Source: an uncultured Collinsella sp. (GTDB lineage: Bacteria; Actinomycetota; Coriobacteriia; Coriobacteriales; Coriobacteriaceae). Taken from it: a stretch of DNA of 64,000 nucleotides. The notes beneath the pieces were generated by a model. It saw only the letters and a program-made list of their open reading frames with translations. It made no database searches and had not been told where the DNA came from. Positions within the stretch are counted from its first letter, which is position 1. The number at the start of each line of letters is the position of its first letter. This document shows, piece by piece, positions 25,132-33,010 of this stretch. Both the position numbers and the translations under genes were made by a program. The stretch lies in assembly GCA_937925715.1 (NCBI GenBank), contig CALAMG010000002.1:67190-131189 (forward strand), in the 5' to 3' direction.

Positions 25132-25473
25132 TTACTCCTCGGCGCCCTCAGCGGCCTCAGCGGCAGCCTTAGCGGCCTCGGCCTCTTTGGCGAGCTGCTT
25201 CTTGGACTTCTTGACGACGGTCTCGGTCTTCTCGCCCTCGTTGGCGGCCTTGACCAGAGCGGCGACGGCGTCGGTGAGCTGAGCGCCCTTGGACTGCCAG
25301 TCGGCGATCTTCTCGAGGTCGAGGTTGATGGTCTTGGGGGCGGTCATCGGGTTGTAGCGGCCAACCTCCTCGATGATACGACCGTCACGCGGGGCGCGGG
25401 AATCGGCGACGACGACACGGTAGTACGGACGCTTCTTAGCGCCGTGACGAGCAAGGCGAATCTTGACTGCCAA
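25132..25473 (-). CDS. rpsP: 30S ribosomal protein S16
   Basis: Small-subunit protein needed for 30S assembly. The core AVKIRLARHGAKKRPYYRVVVADSRAPRDGR is unmistakable. The C-terminus carries an Ala/Lys/Glu-rich tail of about 30 residues beyond the core, common in actinobacteria. The start is TTG at 25473, with GGAGGAG at good distance; the frame upstream has no S16 similarity. First gene of rpsP-khpA-rimM-trmD-lepB. Total length 113 residues. Confidence 0.96.
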   Translation of the reverse strand: MAVKIRLARHGAKKRPYYRVVVADSRAPRDGRIIEEVGRYNPMTAPKTINLDLEKIADWQSKGAQLTDAVAALVKAANEGEKTETVVKKSKKQLAKEAEAAKAAAEAAEGAEE

Positions 25474-25529
25474 AGGAAACTCCTCCAACCAAGCAGCTTT
25501 AGGCTGCAACTACAAACAAACAGTTGAAC

Positions 25530-25558
25530 ATAATACGCCATCGACGCGGGCAGGTGAA
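25530..25558 (-). promoter_or_regulatory. Promoter of rpsP operon
   Basis: On the minus strand, TTCACC (-35, four of six consensus matches), a 17-base spacer and TATTAT (-10), about 55 bases before the rpsP start. Confidence 0.6.
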
Positions 25559-25662
25559 GTCCGTGAGACCAACTTCTTCGGTGTAGTCGAGGGCAAATCC
25601 ATATCTTAGACAAGAATTCGGGATTTGCAAGCACATACACGCACCCCACATGAGCTGCGCGG

Positions 25663-25668
25663 TATACT
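25663..25668 (+). promoter_or_regulatory. -10 element (TATACT) for dinB
   Basis: TATACT lies six bases before the ATG at 25675, so the predicted transcription start coincides with that ATG. No good -35 is visible at 16-18 bases. Confidence 0.5.
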
Positions 25669-25674
25669 CATGAC

Positions 25675-26928
25675 ATGGAAAGACGCGAACATACATACGG
25701 TTATGAGGATGCCATGGGCGTCACGCCGCCTCCCTGGACGGGTCCGGCGGTGGGCCTCATGGACCTCGATGCGTTTTTTGCGAGCGTGGAGATGCTCGAT
25801 CATCCCGAATGGCGCGGAAAGCCGCTCATCGTGGGCGGAGACGCCGATTCGCGTGGCGTCGTGTCCACGTGTTCGTATGAGGCGCGTCGTTTTGGCGTGC
25901 ACTCTGCCATGGCCTCGGCCGAGGCGCGGCGCCTGTGCCCGCAGGCCATTTGGACGCATGGGCATTTTGATCGCTACCGCGAGGTGAGCGCGCAGGTCAT
26001 GGCGATTCTCGCCGACGAGACCCCGCGCGTTGAGCGCGTATCCATCGACGAAGCCTTCATCGATATCACACCGGGTCGCTTTGCGCCCGAAGACCCGCTG
26101 CTGGTTGCGCGGCGTATAAGCGATCGCGTGGCAGAGCTGGGAGTGACGTGCTCCATTGGCGTGGGCTGCAACAAGACGGTCGCAAAGATCGCAAGCGAGC
26201 GGGATAAGCCGTTTGGGCTGACCATCGTGCGCCCCGGAACCGAGCAGCGCTTTTTGGCCGCGCTGCCGGTATCTGCCATGAGCGGCATCGGGCGCTCGGC
26301 CGAGGAACGACTGCGCCGTATGCGCATCTACACCCTCGGCGAGCTATCGCGTGCACCGGAATCCACCTTGGCCTCTATTTTTGGCGTCAACGGCGAACGC
26401 ATGCGCCAGCGTGCGCTAGGACTCGAAATCTCCGAAGTCACGAGTCTCGATGAAGGGCGCGAGGTCAAATCGGTCAGCAATGAACGCACCTTTGCGAAAG
26501 ATTTGACTGAGCGTGGGGATATTGAGGCGGCGATTGCGCTGCTGGGCGAGTCAGTGGGACGCCGCCTGCGCCGTCAGGGACTAACGGGCGCCACGGTGAC
26601 GCTCAAGCTCAAGTATTCGTATGGAAACGGTCGCTCGGCACAGCGCCGGCTGCCTCATCCGACCGACGATGAGAACATCTTCGTGGCTGTTGCACTTGAA
26701 CTGCTCGACAACATCTGGCAGGAAGGAATGCACGTTCGCTTAGCAGGCATCGGCATGAGCGACTTCGACCACCAAGGCGGGATCCAAACCGACCTGTTCT
26801 GCGAAGTCGACGACCGCGGAGCCCAATCGAGCGACCGTCGCGACCTCTCCGTCGCCATCGACGCCGTCCGAGACAAGTTCGGCGACACCGCCCTTTCCTT
26901 CGGCCGCCAATCCCGCTTCAAAAACTAA
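25675..26928 (+). CDS. dinB: DNA polymerase IV (Y-family, translesion)
   Basis: Error-prone polymerase for lesion bypass. The 417-residue protein has the Y-family motifs VGLMDLDAFFASVE (metal-binding Asp), SYEARRFGVHSAM, RVSIDEAFIDIT (catalytic Asp-Glu), CSIGVGCNKTVAKIAS, the helix-hairpin-helix region with MSGIGRSAEERL, and a little-finger domain. No beta-clamp motif stands out at the extreme C-terminus. Two starts are possible: ATG 25675, which would be leaderless, or ATG 25714 with GAGG five bases before. It stands alone on the plus strand, divergent from rpsP. No LexA-type box was recognised. Confidence 0.94.
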   Translation: MERREHTYGYEDAMGVTPPPWTGPAVGLMDLDAFFASVEMLDHPEWRGKPLIVGGDADSRGVVSTCSYEARRFGVHSAMASAEARRLCPQAIWTHGHFDRYREVSAQVMAILADETPRVERVSIDEAFIDITPGRFAPEDPLLVARRISDRVAELGVTCSIGVGCNKTVAKIASERDKPFGLTIVRPGTEQRFLAALPVSAMSGIGRSAEERLRRMRIYTLGELSRAPESTLASIFGVNGERMRQRALGLEISEVTSLDEGREVKSVSNERTFAKDLTERGDIEAAIALLGESVGRRLRRQGLTGATVTLKLKYSYGNGRSAQRRLPHPTDDENIFVAVALELLDNIWQEGMHVRLAGIGMSDFDHQGGIQTDLFCEVDDRGAQSSDRRDLSVAIDAVRDKFGDTALSFGRQSRFKN

Positions 26929-26974
26929 TCTTTTTTGGACGGGGCTTTTTGCTGCCTTCCGTCCGACACGGCAT

Positions 26975-27012
26975 GGGTAGTCAATTTGGGACGGGGCTAT
27001 TTTAGCTACCCC
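26975..27012. repeat. REP-like unit A, left half of a 38-bp perfect inverted repeat
   Basis: This unit is the exact reverse complement of 27064-27101, across a 51-base spacer. Each unit contains a 33-bp core that begins GTAG and ends CTAC around GCCCCGTCCCAAATT. The pair resembles a BIME of the neighbouring RAYT. Confidence 0.85.
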
Positions 27013-27063
27013 TATATCTCGGTTGAACTTCATCCCGGCCCACAATCATTCACCGTCAGGCAA

Positions 27064-27101
27064 GGGGTAGCTAAAATAGCCCCGTCCCAAATTGACTACC
27101 C
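27064..27101. repeat. REP-like unit B, right half of the inverted repeat
   Basis: Perfect 38-base reverse complement of unit A. The core (27067-27099) has partly self-complementary ends, GTAGCTAA against TTGACTAC with one mismatch. Confidence 0.85.
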
Positions 27102-27122
27102 CGGATGCCCGGTTTGGTGGCC

Positions 27123-27154
27123 GTAGCAAAATTACCCCGCCTGAAATGAGCTAC
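27123..27154. repeat. Degenerate REP-like unit overlapping the RAYT stop
   Basis: A 32-bp diverged copy with GTAGC and GCTAC ends. The TAG stop codon of the transposase (27151-27153) lies inside its terminal CTAC. Confidence 0.6.
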
Positions 27155-27900
27155 TTTTCAACTTTGACTTTTTGAATCGTGCAGTGGCCGATGCCCGTGA
27201 GGCGCACGATCTGCTTGATCGAAAAGCCCTCGCTTTTGAGCTTGCGGATACAGTCATCACGCACGCCCTTTGGCAGAGCTTTGAGATGGTGAGGCTCGTA
27301 AGGTTTGAGCAACGCCTGCGCAAACTCAAGCGCGTCAGCATCACTCACGTGAGCGCCATAACGGAAGCAATAGCCATTGGGCTCGCCCGAGGTGCTAAAT
27401 GCAAAAAACCTCTGGGAATTCCCGAGCAACTCGAGCACGCAATCAGTCTTACAAATACCCGGATAGCCCATATACTCGCTAAAGCTGCTCCAGCGATAGA
27501 GCGAAGCAGTGTCAATTCTGGCTTTCGCAGGGTTATCGTGAATGTAACGAACGCAGTTGAGCAGCTGATCATCATCAAGAATCGGCACGCTCTTAAATCG
27601 ATCCTGGAAGAGTGGACCCTTTCTGCCTGTCTTAGAATTGAAATACATGGCATACGCCGTCGTAATCGAATGCATGCAATCACTCAGATGAGCATGCTCG
27701 TCGTCAAGCAGAAGATGAATATGGTTATCCATAAGGCACCACGCGATGACATCAACTTTGAACTTCTGGCATTTCGAAGCAACCAGCCGAATTAAATAGA
27801 ATCGATCATCCTCATCCTCAAATATCAGCTGACCACCACACCCCTTTTGAACGACATGATAAAAGCCATATTCAGAGATTTCTCGCGCAGTCCGAGTCAT
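27151..27900 (-). CDS. REP-associated tyrosine transposase (RAYT, IS200/IS605-like HUH enzyme)
   Basis: The 249-residue protein belongs to the Y1 transposase group that processes REP palindromes as single-stranded DNA. Visible features are the HUH metal motif HIH at residues 60-62 (LMDNHIHLLLDD), the catalytic-helix region ITTAYAMYFNSKTGRKGPLFQDRFKS with Tyr 83/86, YIHDNPAKAR, and a C-terminal helix-turn-helix (IKQIVRLTGIGHCTIQKVK). ATG at 27900 is preferred over 27906 by distance from AGGAGG. It is flanked by REP-like units on both sides. Its A+T content is higher than its neighbours', suggesting acquisition. All key residues are intact, so it may be active. Confidence 0.9.
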   Translation of the reverse strand: MTRTAREISEYGFYHVVQKGCGGQLIFEDEDDRFYLIRLVASKCQKFKVDVIAWCLMDNHIHLLLDDEHAHLSDCMHSITTAYAMYFNSKTGRKGPLFQDRFKSVPILDDDQLLNCVRYIHDNPAKARIDTASLYRWSSFSEYMGYPGICKTDCVLELLGNSQRFFAFSTSGEPNGYCFRYGAHVSDADALEFAQALLKPYEPHHLKALPKGVRDDCIRKLKSEGFSIKQIVRLTGIGHCTIQKVKVEK

Positions 27901-28002
27901 ACGCATTCCCTCCTCTACAGATAAGAATTACGTTACCCGAGCCAGAGCAGAAAAAAAACGTACTGGGTGCGACAAATCGCGTTGTTCGGCGAACGGTAGG
28001 TG

Positions 28003-28035
28003 GTAGCTAAAAAAGCCCCGTCCCAAATTAGCTAC
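28003..28035. repeat. REP-like unit C
   Basis: A 33-bp unit with perfect 8-bp inverted ends, GTAGCTAA and TTAGCTAC, around the shared GCCCCGTCCCAAA core. It lies about 100 bases upstream of the RAYT start. Confidence 0.85.
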
Positions 28036-28043
28036 TTTTGGGC

Positions 28044-28084
28044 AAAAGAAAGCCGGGCAGCTGCAAATGGTGCAACTGCCCGGC
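28044..28084 (-). terminator. Intrinsic terminator after rsfS
   Basis: A 9-bp G/C-rich stem (28052-28060 with 28076-28084), extended by a TGCA pairing after one mismatch, followed on the minus strand by TTTCTTTT. It closes the long rplU-to-rsfS gene string. Confidence 0.85.
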
Positions 28085-28096
28085 AAACGGATAAGG

Positions 28097-28120
28097 GTAG
28101 CTAAAAAAGCCCTGGCCCAA
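28097..28120. repeat. Partial REP-like unit D
   Basis: Shares GTAGCTAAAAAAGCCC with unit C but diverges after that and lacks a perfect closing arm. It lies just past the rsfS stop. Confidence 0.65.
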
Positions 28121-28128
28121 GCAAAGCT

Positions 28129-28584
28129 CTAGAGGAGGTTGAGGGGGAGCTGGGGAGCGTCACCCCAGAGCTTTTCGAGGCGGTAGAAGTCGCGGGCTTC
28201 GGGAGTGAAAACGTGGACGACAACCGAACCGTAGTCCATGAGCATCCAGGTCTTCTGCTCGCGGCCCTCGATGGAGAACGGATGCTCGCCGCAAGCCTCG
28301 GCGACCTTCTCCTCGATCTCGTCGACAATTGAATCGACCTGGCGGTTGTTGGCACCGGTGGCAAGCACAAAGTAGTCGCACACATCGGAAAGCTCGGTCA
28401 GGTCGAGCACCTGAACGTCCTCGCCCTTCTTGTCGTAGGCGGCCTGCGCGGCGGCGCGGGCGACATCCTCGGCGGCGACACCGCTCGCGGACAGCGAGGC
28501 GGCAGTGCGGTCGGACGTGGCGGCGAAGCTCTTGTGCTCCACGCCTTCAAGAATCTGCTCGTCGGTCATGGTCTCGTCGGCCAT
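28129..28584 (-). CDS. rsfS: Ribosome silencing factor RsfS
   Basis: Binds L14 and blocks subunit joining when nutrients are low. The 151-residue protein has the family core KKGEDVQVLDLTELSDVCDYFVLATGANNRQVDSI, then WMLMDYGSVVVHVFTPEARDFYRLEKLW. An N-terminal extension of about 40 Ala/Glu-rich residues precedes the core. ATG at 28584. The nadD-yqeK-rsfS order is conserved across Gram-positives. Confidence 0.95.
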   Translation of the reverse strand: MADETMTDEQILEGVEHKSFAATSDRTAASLSASGVAAEDVARAAAQAAYDKKGEDVQVLDLTELSDVCDYFVLATGANNRQVDSIVDEIEEKVAEACGEHPFSIEGREQKTWMLMDYGSVVVHVFTPEARDFYRLEKLWGDAPQLPLNLL

Positions 28585-28611
28585 GGAATACCTCTTTCTA
28601 GACAGCCCGAG

Positions 28612-29220
28612 CTAGCGCAGCTGGGCGTAATGGTTGTAAATCGTAATAGCCGTGGGATAAAGATAGCGCCCGGACTGGATCACATAGACCAGACCCTGCG
28701 CAAAACAGGAGAAGAACAACTCATCGAGCGTCGACTCCCCCACCATCTCGCGCAGGGCATGCGCATAGTCGCCGTGGCGGTTGGGCTCGATGGCATCGGC
28801 CACAAAGACCACCATATCGAGCGGCGTCATGTCACAGGCACCCACGGTATGACGGTCGACAGCCTGGAAAACGGCCGGCGACAGTTCGGGAAAAAGCTGC
28901 GGAAGTTCATAGGCGGCAACAGGGCCATGCAAAAGCGGCGTCGCGGCGGAAGGAGAGCCGGCAATCTTAATGCCGTAATGCAGAGCGCGCGTAACCAGCT
29001 CGTCGTCGGAGAGCACTTTGTCCCAGTCGTGGATCAGACCGGCAGCAGCGGCATCTAAGCGGTCAACGCCGTAGACCTCGGCCAGATGAAGTGCGGTCTC
29101 GGCAACACCCAGCGAATGCACATAGCGCTTGCGCTTATCCTTCATGCGAACATCGAGCAGCTCTTGAATGCGCTTGAGCAGCGCGCGCTCATCGCCCTCA
29201 AACTGATCCTCTACCGACAA
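28612..29220 (-). CDS. yqeK: YqeK-family HD domain protein (predicted Ap4A hydrolase)
   Basis: The 202 residues contain an HD-type metal site: H in YVHSLGVAE, HD in AGLIHDWDK, H in VDRHTVGA and D in FVADAIEPNR. These match YqeK, reported to split diadenosine tetraphosphate symmetrically. The only start that keeps the first helix is TTG at 29220, with GGGGG upstream. It lies between nadD and rsfS, as in other Gram-positives. Confidence 0.88.
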   Translation of the reverse strand: MSVEDQFEGDERALLKRIQELLDVRMKDKRKRYVHSLGVAETALHLAEVYGVDRLDAAAAGLIHDWDKVLSDDELVTRALHYGIKIAGSPSAATPLLHGPVAAYELPQLFPELSPAVFQAVDRHTVGACDMTPLDMVVFVADAIEPNRHGDYAHALREMVGESTLDELFFSCFAQGLVYVIQSGRYLYPTAITIYNHYAQLR

Positions 29221-29232
29221 CGTAGACCCCCA

Positions 29233-29910
29233 TCACTCAAAATCTTCTTGGCCCAAATCGGCATATAGCCTGCGTTTGCGAATGTAGCCGAGCACGGACT
29301 CGCTCGTAAGATAGCGCACGCTCATACCGCGGGCAACACGCTTGCGAATGTTCGTCGAGCTGATCGCCAGCGCCGGAATCTGAATATAGCGCACGTCGAA
29401 CGGCAGCCCCGACTCTTTGATTCGGGCACGCGCCGTATCGATATCAAAGCCCGGTCGCGTCGCCGCAATAAAGGTAGCAAGCTCAGCGATTCGTTCGGCA
29501 TCATGCCAAGTCACAATATCGATAATCGCGTCGGCGCCCGTAATAAAGTAGAGCTTTACCTGCGGCGGGTAAAAGTCGCGAAGGGCATGAAGCGTATCGG
29601 CCGTATAGGTTACGCCCGGGCGGTCGATCTCGAACCGGCTCGCCAAAAAGGCCGGGTTCGCGGCGGTGGCGAGGACCGTCATGGCATAACGGTCCTCGGC
29701 AGGCGTAACCGGCTTGTCGAGCTTAAAGGCAGGAGAACCCGCCGGCATAAAGAGCACGGCATCCAAGTCGAGGGACTCACGCGCCTGCTCGGCGGTCACC
29801 AGGTGCCCGTAATGGATGGGATCAAAGGTGCCACCCATAATGCCGAGCCTAAACTCCTGCCCGTCCTCTAGAGGAAGCTCGGGCAGACCGATTCCACCGC
29901 GCAGCGACAT
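29233..29910 (-). CDS. nadD: Nicotinate-nucleotide adenylyltransferase
   Basis: Forms deamido-NAD from nicotinate mononucleotide and ATP. The nucleotidyltransferase motif LGIMGGTFDPIHYGHL is at about residue 21, after an N-terminal extension. The C-terminal ISSTNIRKRVARG motif is present. Length is 225 residues. ATG at 29910 follows the obgE stop closely. Confidence 0.95.
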   Translation of the reverse strand: MSLRGGIGLPELPLEDGQEFRLGIMGGTFDPIHYGHLVTAEQARESLDLDAVLFMPAGSPAFKLDKPVTPAEDRYAMTVLATAANPAFLASRFEIDRPGVTYTADTLHALRDFYPPQVKLYFITGADAIIDIVTWHDAERIAELATFIAATRPGFDIDTARARIKESGLPFDVRYIQIPALAISSTNIRKRVARGMSVRYLTSESVLGYIRKRRLYADLGQEDFE

Positions 29911-29913
29911 GGC

Positions 29914-31380
29914 CTACTCGCCCTCCGAGGTCTCGGCATCGCCCGCGGCATCCGCCGCATCGACAACCTCGACGCCCTCATCCGCAGCATCGGCCACGTC
30001 AATGGCTTCAACGGCAACGTCCTCACCAGCATCCTCGAGCTCCTCGTACTCCGAGAAGTCCTCAGCGCCCTCAAAGTCAAAGGCGCGCTGGCAAATGCGG
30101 ACCTCGTCGCCCGCACGGCAACCAGCCTTCTCGAGCGCGTCGTCAACACCCATACGCGCAAACTTATGCTGCAGGTAAATGACGGCTTCCTCGTTTTCCC
30201 AGTCGGTCTGAATGACCATGCGCTCGATGGCACGACCGACCACGCGGAAGGCACCGGGCTCTTCCTGGACAATGCGGAAACGCTTCTCACGCTGCAAGCG
30301 ACGGCGCTCCCACTCCTCGTCGCGCAGAACGACCGGCTCATCGGAGACAGCCAACTCGGCGCGAAGCTTAGCCACCTGCTCGCCCACGGCAAGCATCAGC
30401 GTGTTGAGGCCGGCACTCGTCACAGCAGACACGGCAAAGAACATATGTCCATCGTCGAGCGCTGCGCGCTTGAGGTCGGCAATCTTGTCGGCCGTGCCCG
30501 GCGCATCGCACTTGTTGGCAACGACGATCTGCGGACGCTCCGAAAGCTCGGCGCCATACTGCTCGAGCTCGCGGTTGATGATGCGATAATCCTCGACCGA
30601 ATCGCGATCCTCAAAACCACCCGTCATGTCGACGACGTGCATGATGAGTGCCGTGCGCTCAATGTGGCGCAAGAACTGGTGACCCAGGCCCTTACCCTCG
30701 CTCGCGCCTTCGATAAGACCGGGGACGTCAGCAACGACGTAAGAATATTCGCCGGCACGCACCATGCCGAGGTTCGGCACGAGCGTGGTAAACGGGTAGT
30801 CGGCAATCTTGGGGCGGGCGGCACTCATGCGCGCAATGAGCGATGACTTACCCACCGAGGGAAAGCCCACAAGCGCGGCATCGGCCATAAGCTTCATCTC
30901 GAGCTCAATCCAGTGCTCCTCGGCCGGTTCGCCCAGCTGAGCGAACGCGGGCGCGCGGCGCACCGACGTCACAAAGTGCGTGTTGCCCAGGCCGCCGGCA
31001 CCGCCGGGCGCCACGACGACGCGCTCGCCATCGTGCACCAGGTCGGCAATCTCGAACATCGGGGTCTGCGTCTCGGGGTCGAGCTCCCGCACCACGGTAC
31101 CCATAGGGACCTTGAGAATCAGGTCCTCGCCGCTCTTACCGTTACGACGGGCACCCTGTCCGTGCGTGCCGCGCTCGGCGCGGAAGTGATGCTTAAAGCG
31201 GTAATCGATCAGCGAAGACAGCTGAGCATCGGCCTGGATGACGACATTGCCGCCACGACCGCCGTCGCCGCCATCGGGGCCGCCCTTGGGAACAAATGCC
31301 TCGCGCCTAAACGACATGCATCCGGCTCCGCCGTCGCCGCCGCACACGTTAATGCGGCTGATATCGGTGAACTGTGACAA
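29914..31380 (-). CDS. obgE: GTPase ObgE/CgtA
   Basis: Essential GTPase in late 50S assembly. Domains in order: glycine-rich Obg fold (CGGDGGAGCMSFRREAFVPKGGPDGGDGGRGG), G domain with GFPSVGKSSL, DVPGLIEGA and NKCD, then the OCT domain (about 340-425), and an acidic Asp/Glu/Ala-rich tail of about 55 residues. The start is TTG at 31380 behind GGAGG. The gene follows rpmA after a possible attenuating terminator. Length 488 residues. Confidence 0.96.
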   Translation of the reverse strand: MSQFTDISRINVCGGDGGAGCMSFRREAFVPKGGPDGGDGGRGGNVVIQADAQLSSLIDYRFKHHFRAERGTHGQGARRNGKSGEDLILKVPMGTVVRELDPETQTPMFEIADLVHDGERVVVAPGGAGGLGNTHFVTSVRRAPAFAQLGEPAEEHWIELEMKLMADAALVGFPSVGKSSLIARMSAARPKIADYPFTTLVPNLGMVRAGEYSYVVADVPGLIEGASEGKGLGHQFLRHIERTALIMHVVDMTGGFEDRDSVEDYRIINRELEQYGAELSERPQIVVANKCDAPGTADKIADLKRAALDDGHMFFAVSAVTSAGLNTLMLAVGEQVAKLRAELAVSDEPVVLRDEEWERRRLQREKRFRIVQEEPGAFRVVGRAIERMVIQTDWENEEAVIYLQHKFARMGVDDALEKAGCRAGDEVRICQRAFDFEGAEDFSEYEELEDAGEDVAVEAIDVADAADEGVEVVDAADAAGDAETSEGE

Positions 31381-31395
31381 CAGAATCGCCTCCTA

Positions 31396-31439
31396 CAAAA
31401 AGAGGGAGACCCTTGAATCCTAAAACTCAAGTGCCTCCC
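31396..31439 (-). terminator. Terminator or attenuator between rpmA and obgE
   Basis: A 13-bp imperfect stem (31404-31416 with 31427-31439, one mismatch and one wobble) followed on the minus strand by TCTTTTTG. Read-through would be needed if obgE uses the rplU promoter. Confidence 0.8.
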
Positions 31440-31464
31440 ACATATGTGCTCTATGAAGGGTGAA

Positions 31465-31722
31465 TTACGCGTTCGCGAGCGGGCGTACGCTGACCCTGTG
31501 CTTGATACCCTTGTGGAACTCAACGGTACCGTCGACCAGCGCGAACAGCGTGTCGTCCTTACCACGGCCAACGTTCTCACCCGGGTGGATGTGCGTGCCG
31601 TGCTGACGGACGAGAATCGTGCCCGTGGTTACCGTCTGGCCGGCATAGCGCTTCGTGCCAAGGCGCTGACCGCGGGAGTCACGGCCATTACGGGAGGAAC
31701 CGAGTCCTTTTTTGTGTGCCAT
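31465..31722 (-). CDS. rpmA: 50S ribosomal protein L27
   Basis: Its N-terminus reaches the peptidyl-transferase centre. The 85 residues start MAHKKGLGSSRNGRDSRGQRLGTKRYAGQ, standard L27, without the cleavable N-terminal extension found in many Firmicutes. It lies 33 bases after rplU. Confidence 0.98.
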   Translation of the reverse strand: MAHKKGLGSSRNGRDSRGQRLGTKRYAGQTVTTGTILVRQHGTHIHPGENVGRGKDDTLFALVDGTVEFHKGIKHRVSVRPLANA

Positions 31723-31755
31723 TGTGTATACCTACTCTTTCGTTACGAGTGTAAT

Positions 31756-32130
31756 CTACTCGGCGACGGGAGCCTCGGCAACAGCCTCAGCCTCTGCCTT
31801 GACAGCCTTCTTGGCGCGGGAGGTAGCCTGAACCTTCACGATCTTCAGCTTGGTGAGCTGCTGACGGTGACCCTTCAGACGACGATAGCGCTTGCGCTTG
31901 TGGAACTTGAAGACCAGCTGCTTCTCGCCCTTGAACTGCTCAACGATCTGAGCGGTAACCTTGGCCTTGGCCAGCTTGTCGGGATCGGTGACGATCTTCT
32001 TACCATCGTTGAGGAAGATAACCGGCAGGGTGACCTTGTCGCCCTCATTGCCCTCGATCTTCTCGACGGTGATGACATCGTCGGTGGCGACCTTGTACTG
32101 CTTGCCGCCCGTGTTAACGATTGCGTACAT
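31756..32130 (-). CDS. rplU: 50S ribosomal protein L21
   Basis: Large-subunit protein. The 124 residues begin MYAIVNTGGKQYKV and contain KFHKRKRYRRLKGHRQQLTKLKI. A 20-residue Ala/Glu/Val tail extends past the normal end. ATG at 32130 is selected by the MYAIV start; a seven-codon longer frame is unlikely. It is transcribed from 32173-32201. Confidence 0.97.
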   Translation of the reverse strand: MYAIVNTGGKQYKVATDDVITVEKIEGNEGDKVTLPVIFLNDGKKIVTDPDKLAKAKVTAQIVEQFKGEKQLVFKFHKRKRYRRLKGHRQQLTKLKIVKVQATSRAKKAVKAEAEAVAEAPVAE

Positions 32131-32172
32131 GTTTACTTGCCCTTCATGCATCAGTTAGTGCAACAGCCGAAT

Positions 32173-32201
32173 ATAGTAGCAGGCGAAAATACCCCCGTCA
32201 A
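32173..32201 (-). promoter_or_regulatory. Promoter of rplU-rpmA
   Basis: On the minus strand, TTGACG (-35), an 18-base spacer and TACTAT (-10). The -35 overlaps the stop codon of the upstream DUF2344 gene. Confidence 0.75.
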
Positions 32202-33010
32202 CGAGTATGTGGAGCAAATCCACAAGTTCGCACAGGTATGGGGCTGACAAGTCGGCCCTCGTCGTCCTCGCATGCTTGATTCTGACGCTCGACATCGTAG
32301 GAGCAGATGGTCACGAGGTCTTGCATACCGGTGGAAACAATAGGTGCATCCACGCCCGGGGTCAAGCCCTGCAACAAAACATCAGCAGCAGAAAGCAAAA
32401 TTTCCGGACGCATGGAGCCCTCGTTGTCGGCATGGGTGTCGAGCATGAGCACCAAATGGTCCGGGCGCTCCCCCGCCGTGAGCTCATAGCCCACGAGCGT
32501 GTGATCCAAATCCAAGCGCTTGCTCTTTTTGCCGCGCGCGTAGTCGATGCCGTGGCCCGCGCGCAGCGTGTCGATCGCACGACGCACCTCGTCGGCGCTT
32601 ACGGGCGCCTCGGGATCCAAGTGCAGGTCGATGCGATACGACAGGCGCGTGAGCTGCGCCGTCAACGCCGGCGTGCGCACGTCGATGTACGCCGCCTCGA
32701 TGGGCGCCAGATCGGCCGGAGACGCCGCAGCCAGGCGCCCAAACGCCTCGTCGAGCGCCACGAACTCGGTCATAAACAGGTCATACCACTCGCAGGTCGA
32801 CGACGTACCCACCGGCAGCGCCGAAGAGAAGCCCACGCGCATGTGCGGAGAGAAGCCCTGCGTGACGGCATAGGGAAGTCCCGCACGGCGCACGATGCGC
32901 TCAATGGTATGGATTACTTCGAGATGGCCCAGGTACTTAAGGCGATCGCGCTTGCCATAGCGAACACGAAGCCTAAAGAGCGAGGGGTTGTCGGTCAGGC
33001 GCTCACTCAT
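32198..33010 (-). CDS. DUF2344 / TIGR03936 family protein, radical-SAM partner
   Basis: A 270-residue protein matching the uncharacterised family with FRLRVRYGKRDRLKYLGHLEVIHTIERIVRRAGLPYAVTQGFSPHMRVGFSSALPVG at its start. It has no known catalytic residues. It overlaps the radical-SAM gene by four bases (ATGA), so the two are almost certainly made together, and in some bacteria they are fused. Both commonly sit upstream of rplU. Function is unknown; a role in tRNA or ribosome modification is speculation from context. Confidence 0.87.
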   Translation of the reverse strand: MSERLTDNPSLFRLRVRYGKRDRLKYLGHLEVIHTIERIVRRAGLPYAVTQGFSPHMRVGFSSALPVGTSSTCEWYDLFMTEFVALDEAFGRLAAASPADLAPIEAAYIDVRTPALTAQLTRLSYRIDLHLDPEAPVSADEVRRAIDTLRAGHGIDYARGKKSKRLDLDHTLVGYELTAGERPDHLVLMLDTHADNEGSMRPEILLSAADVLLQGLTPGVDAPIVSTGMQDLVTICSYDVERQNQACEDDEGRLVSPIPVRTCGFAPHTR

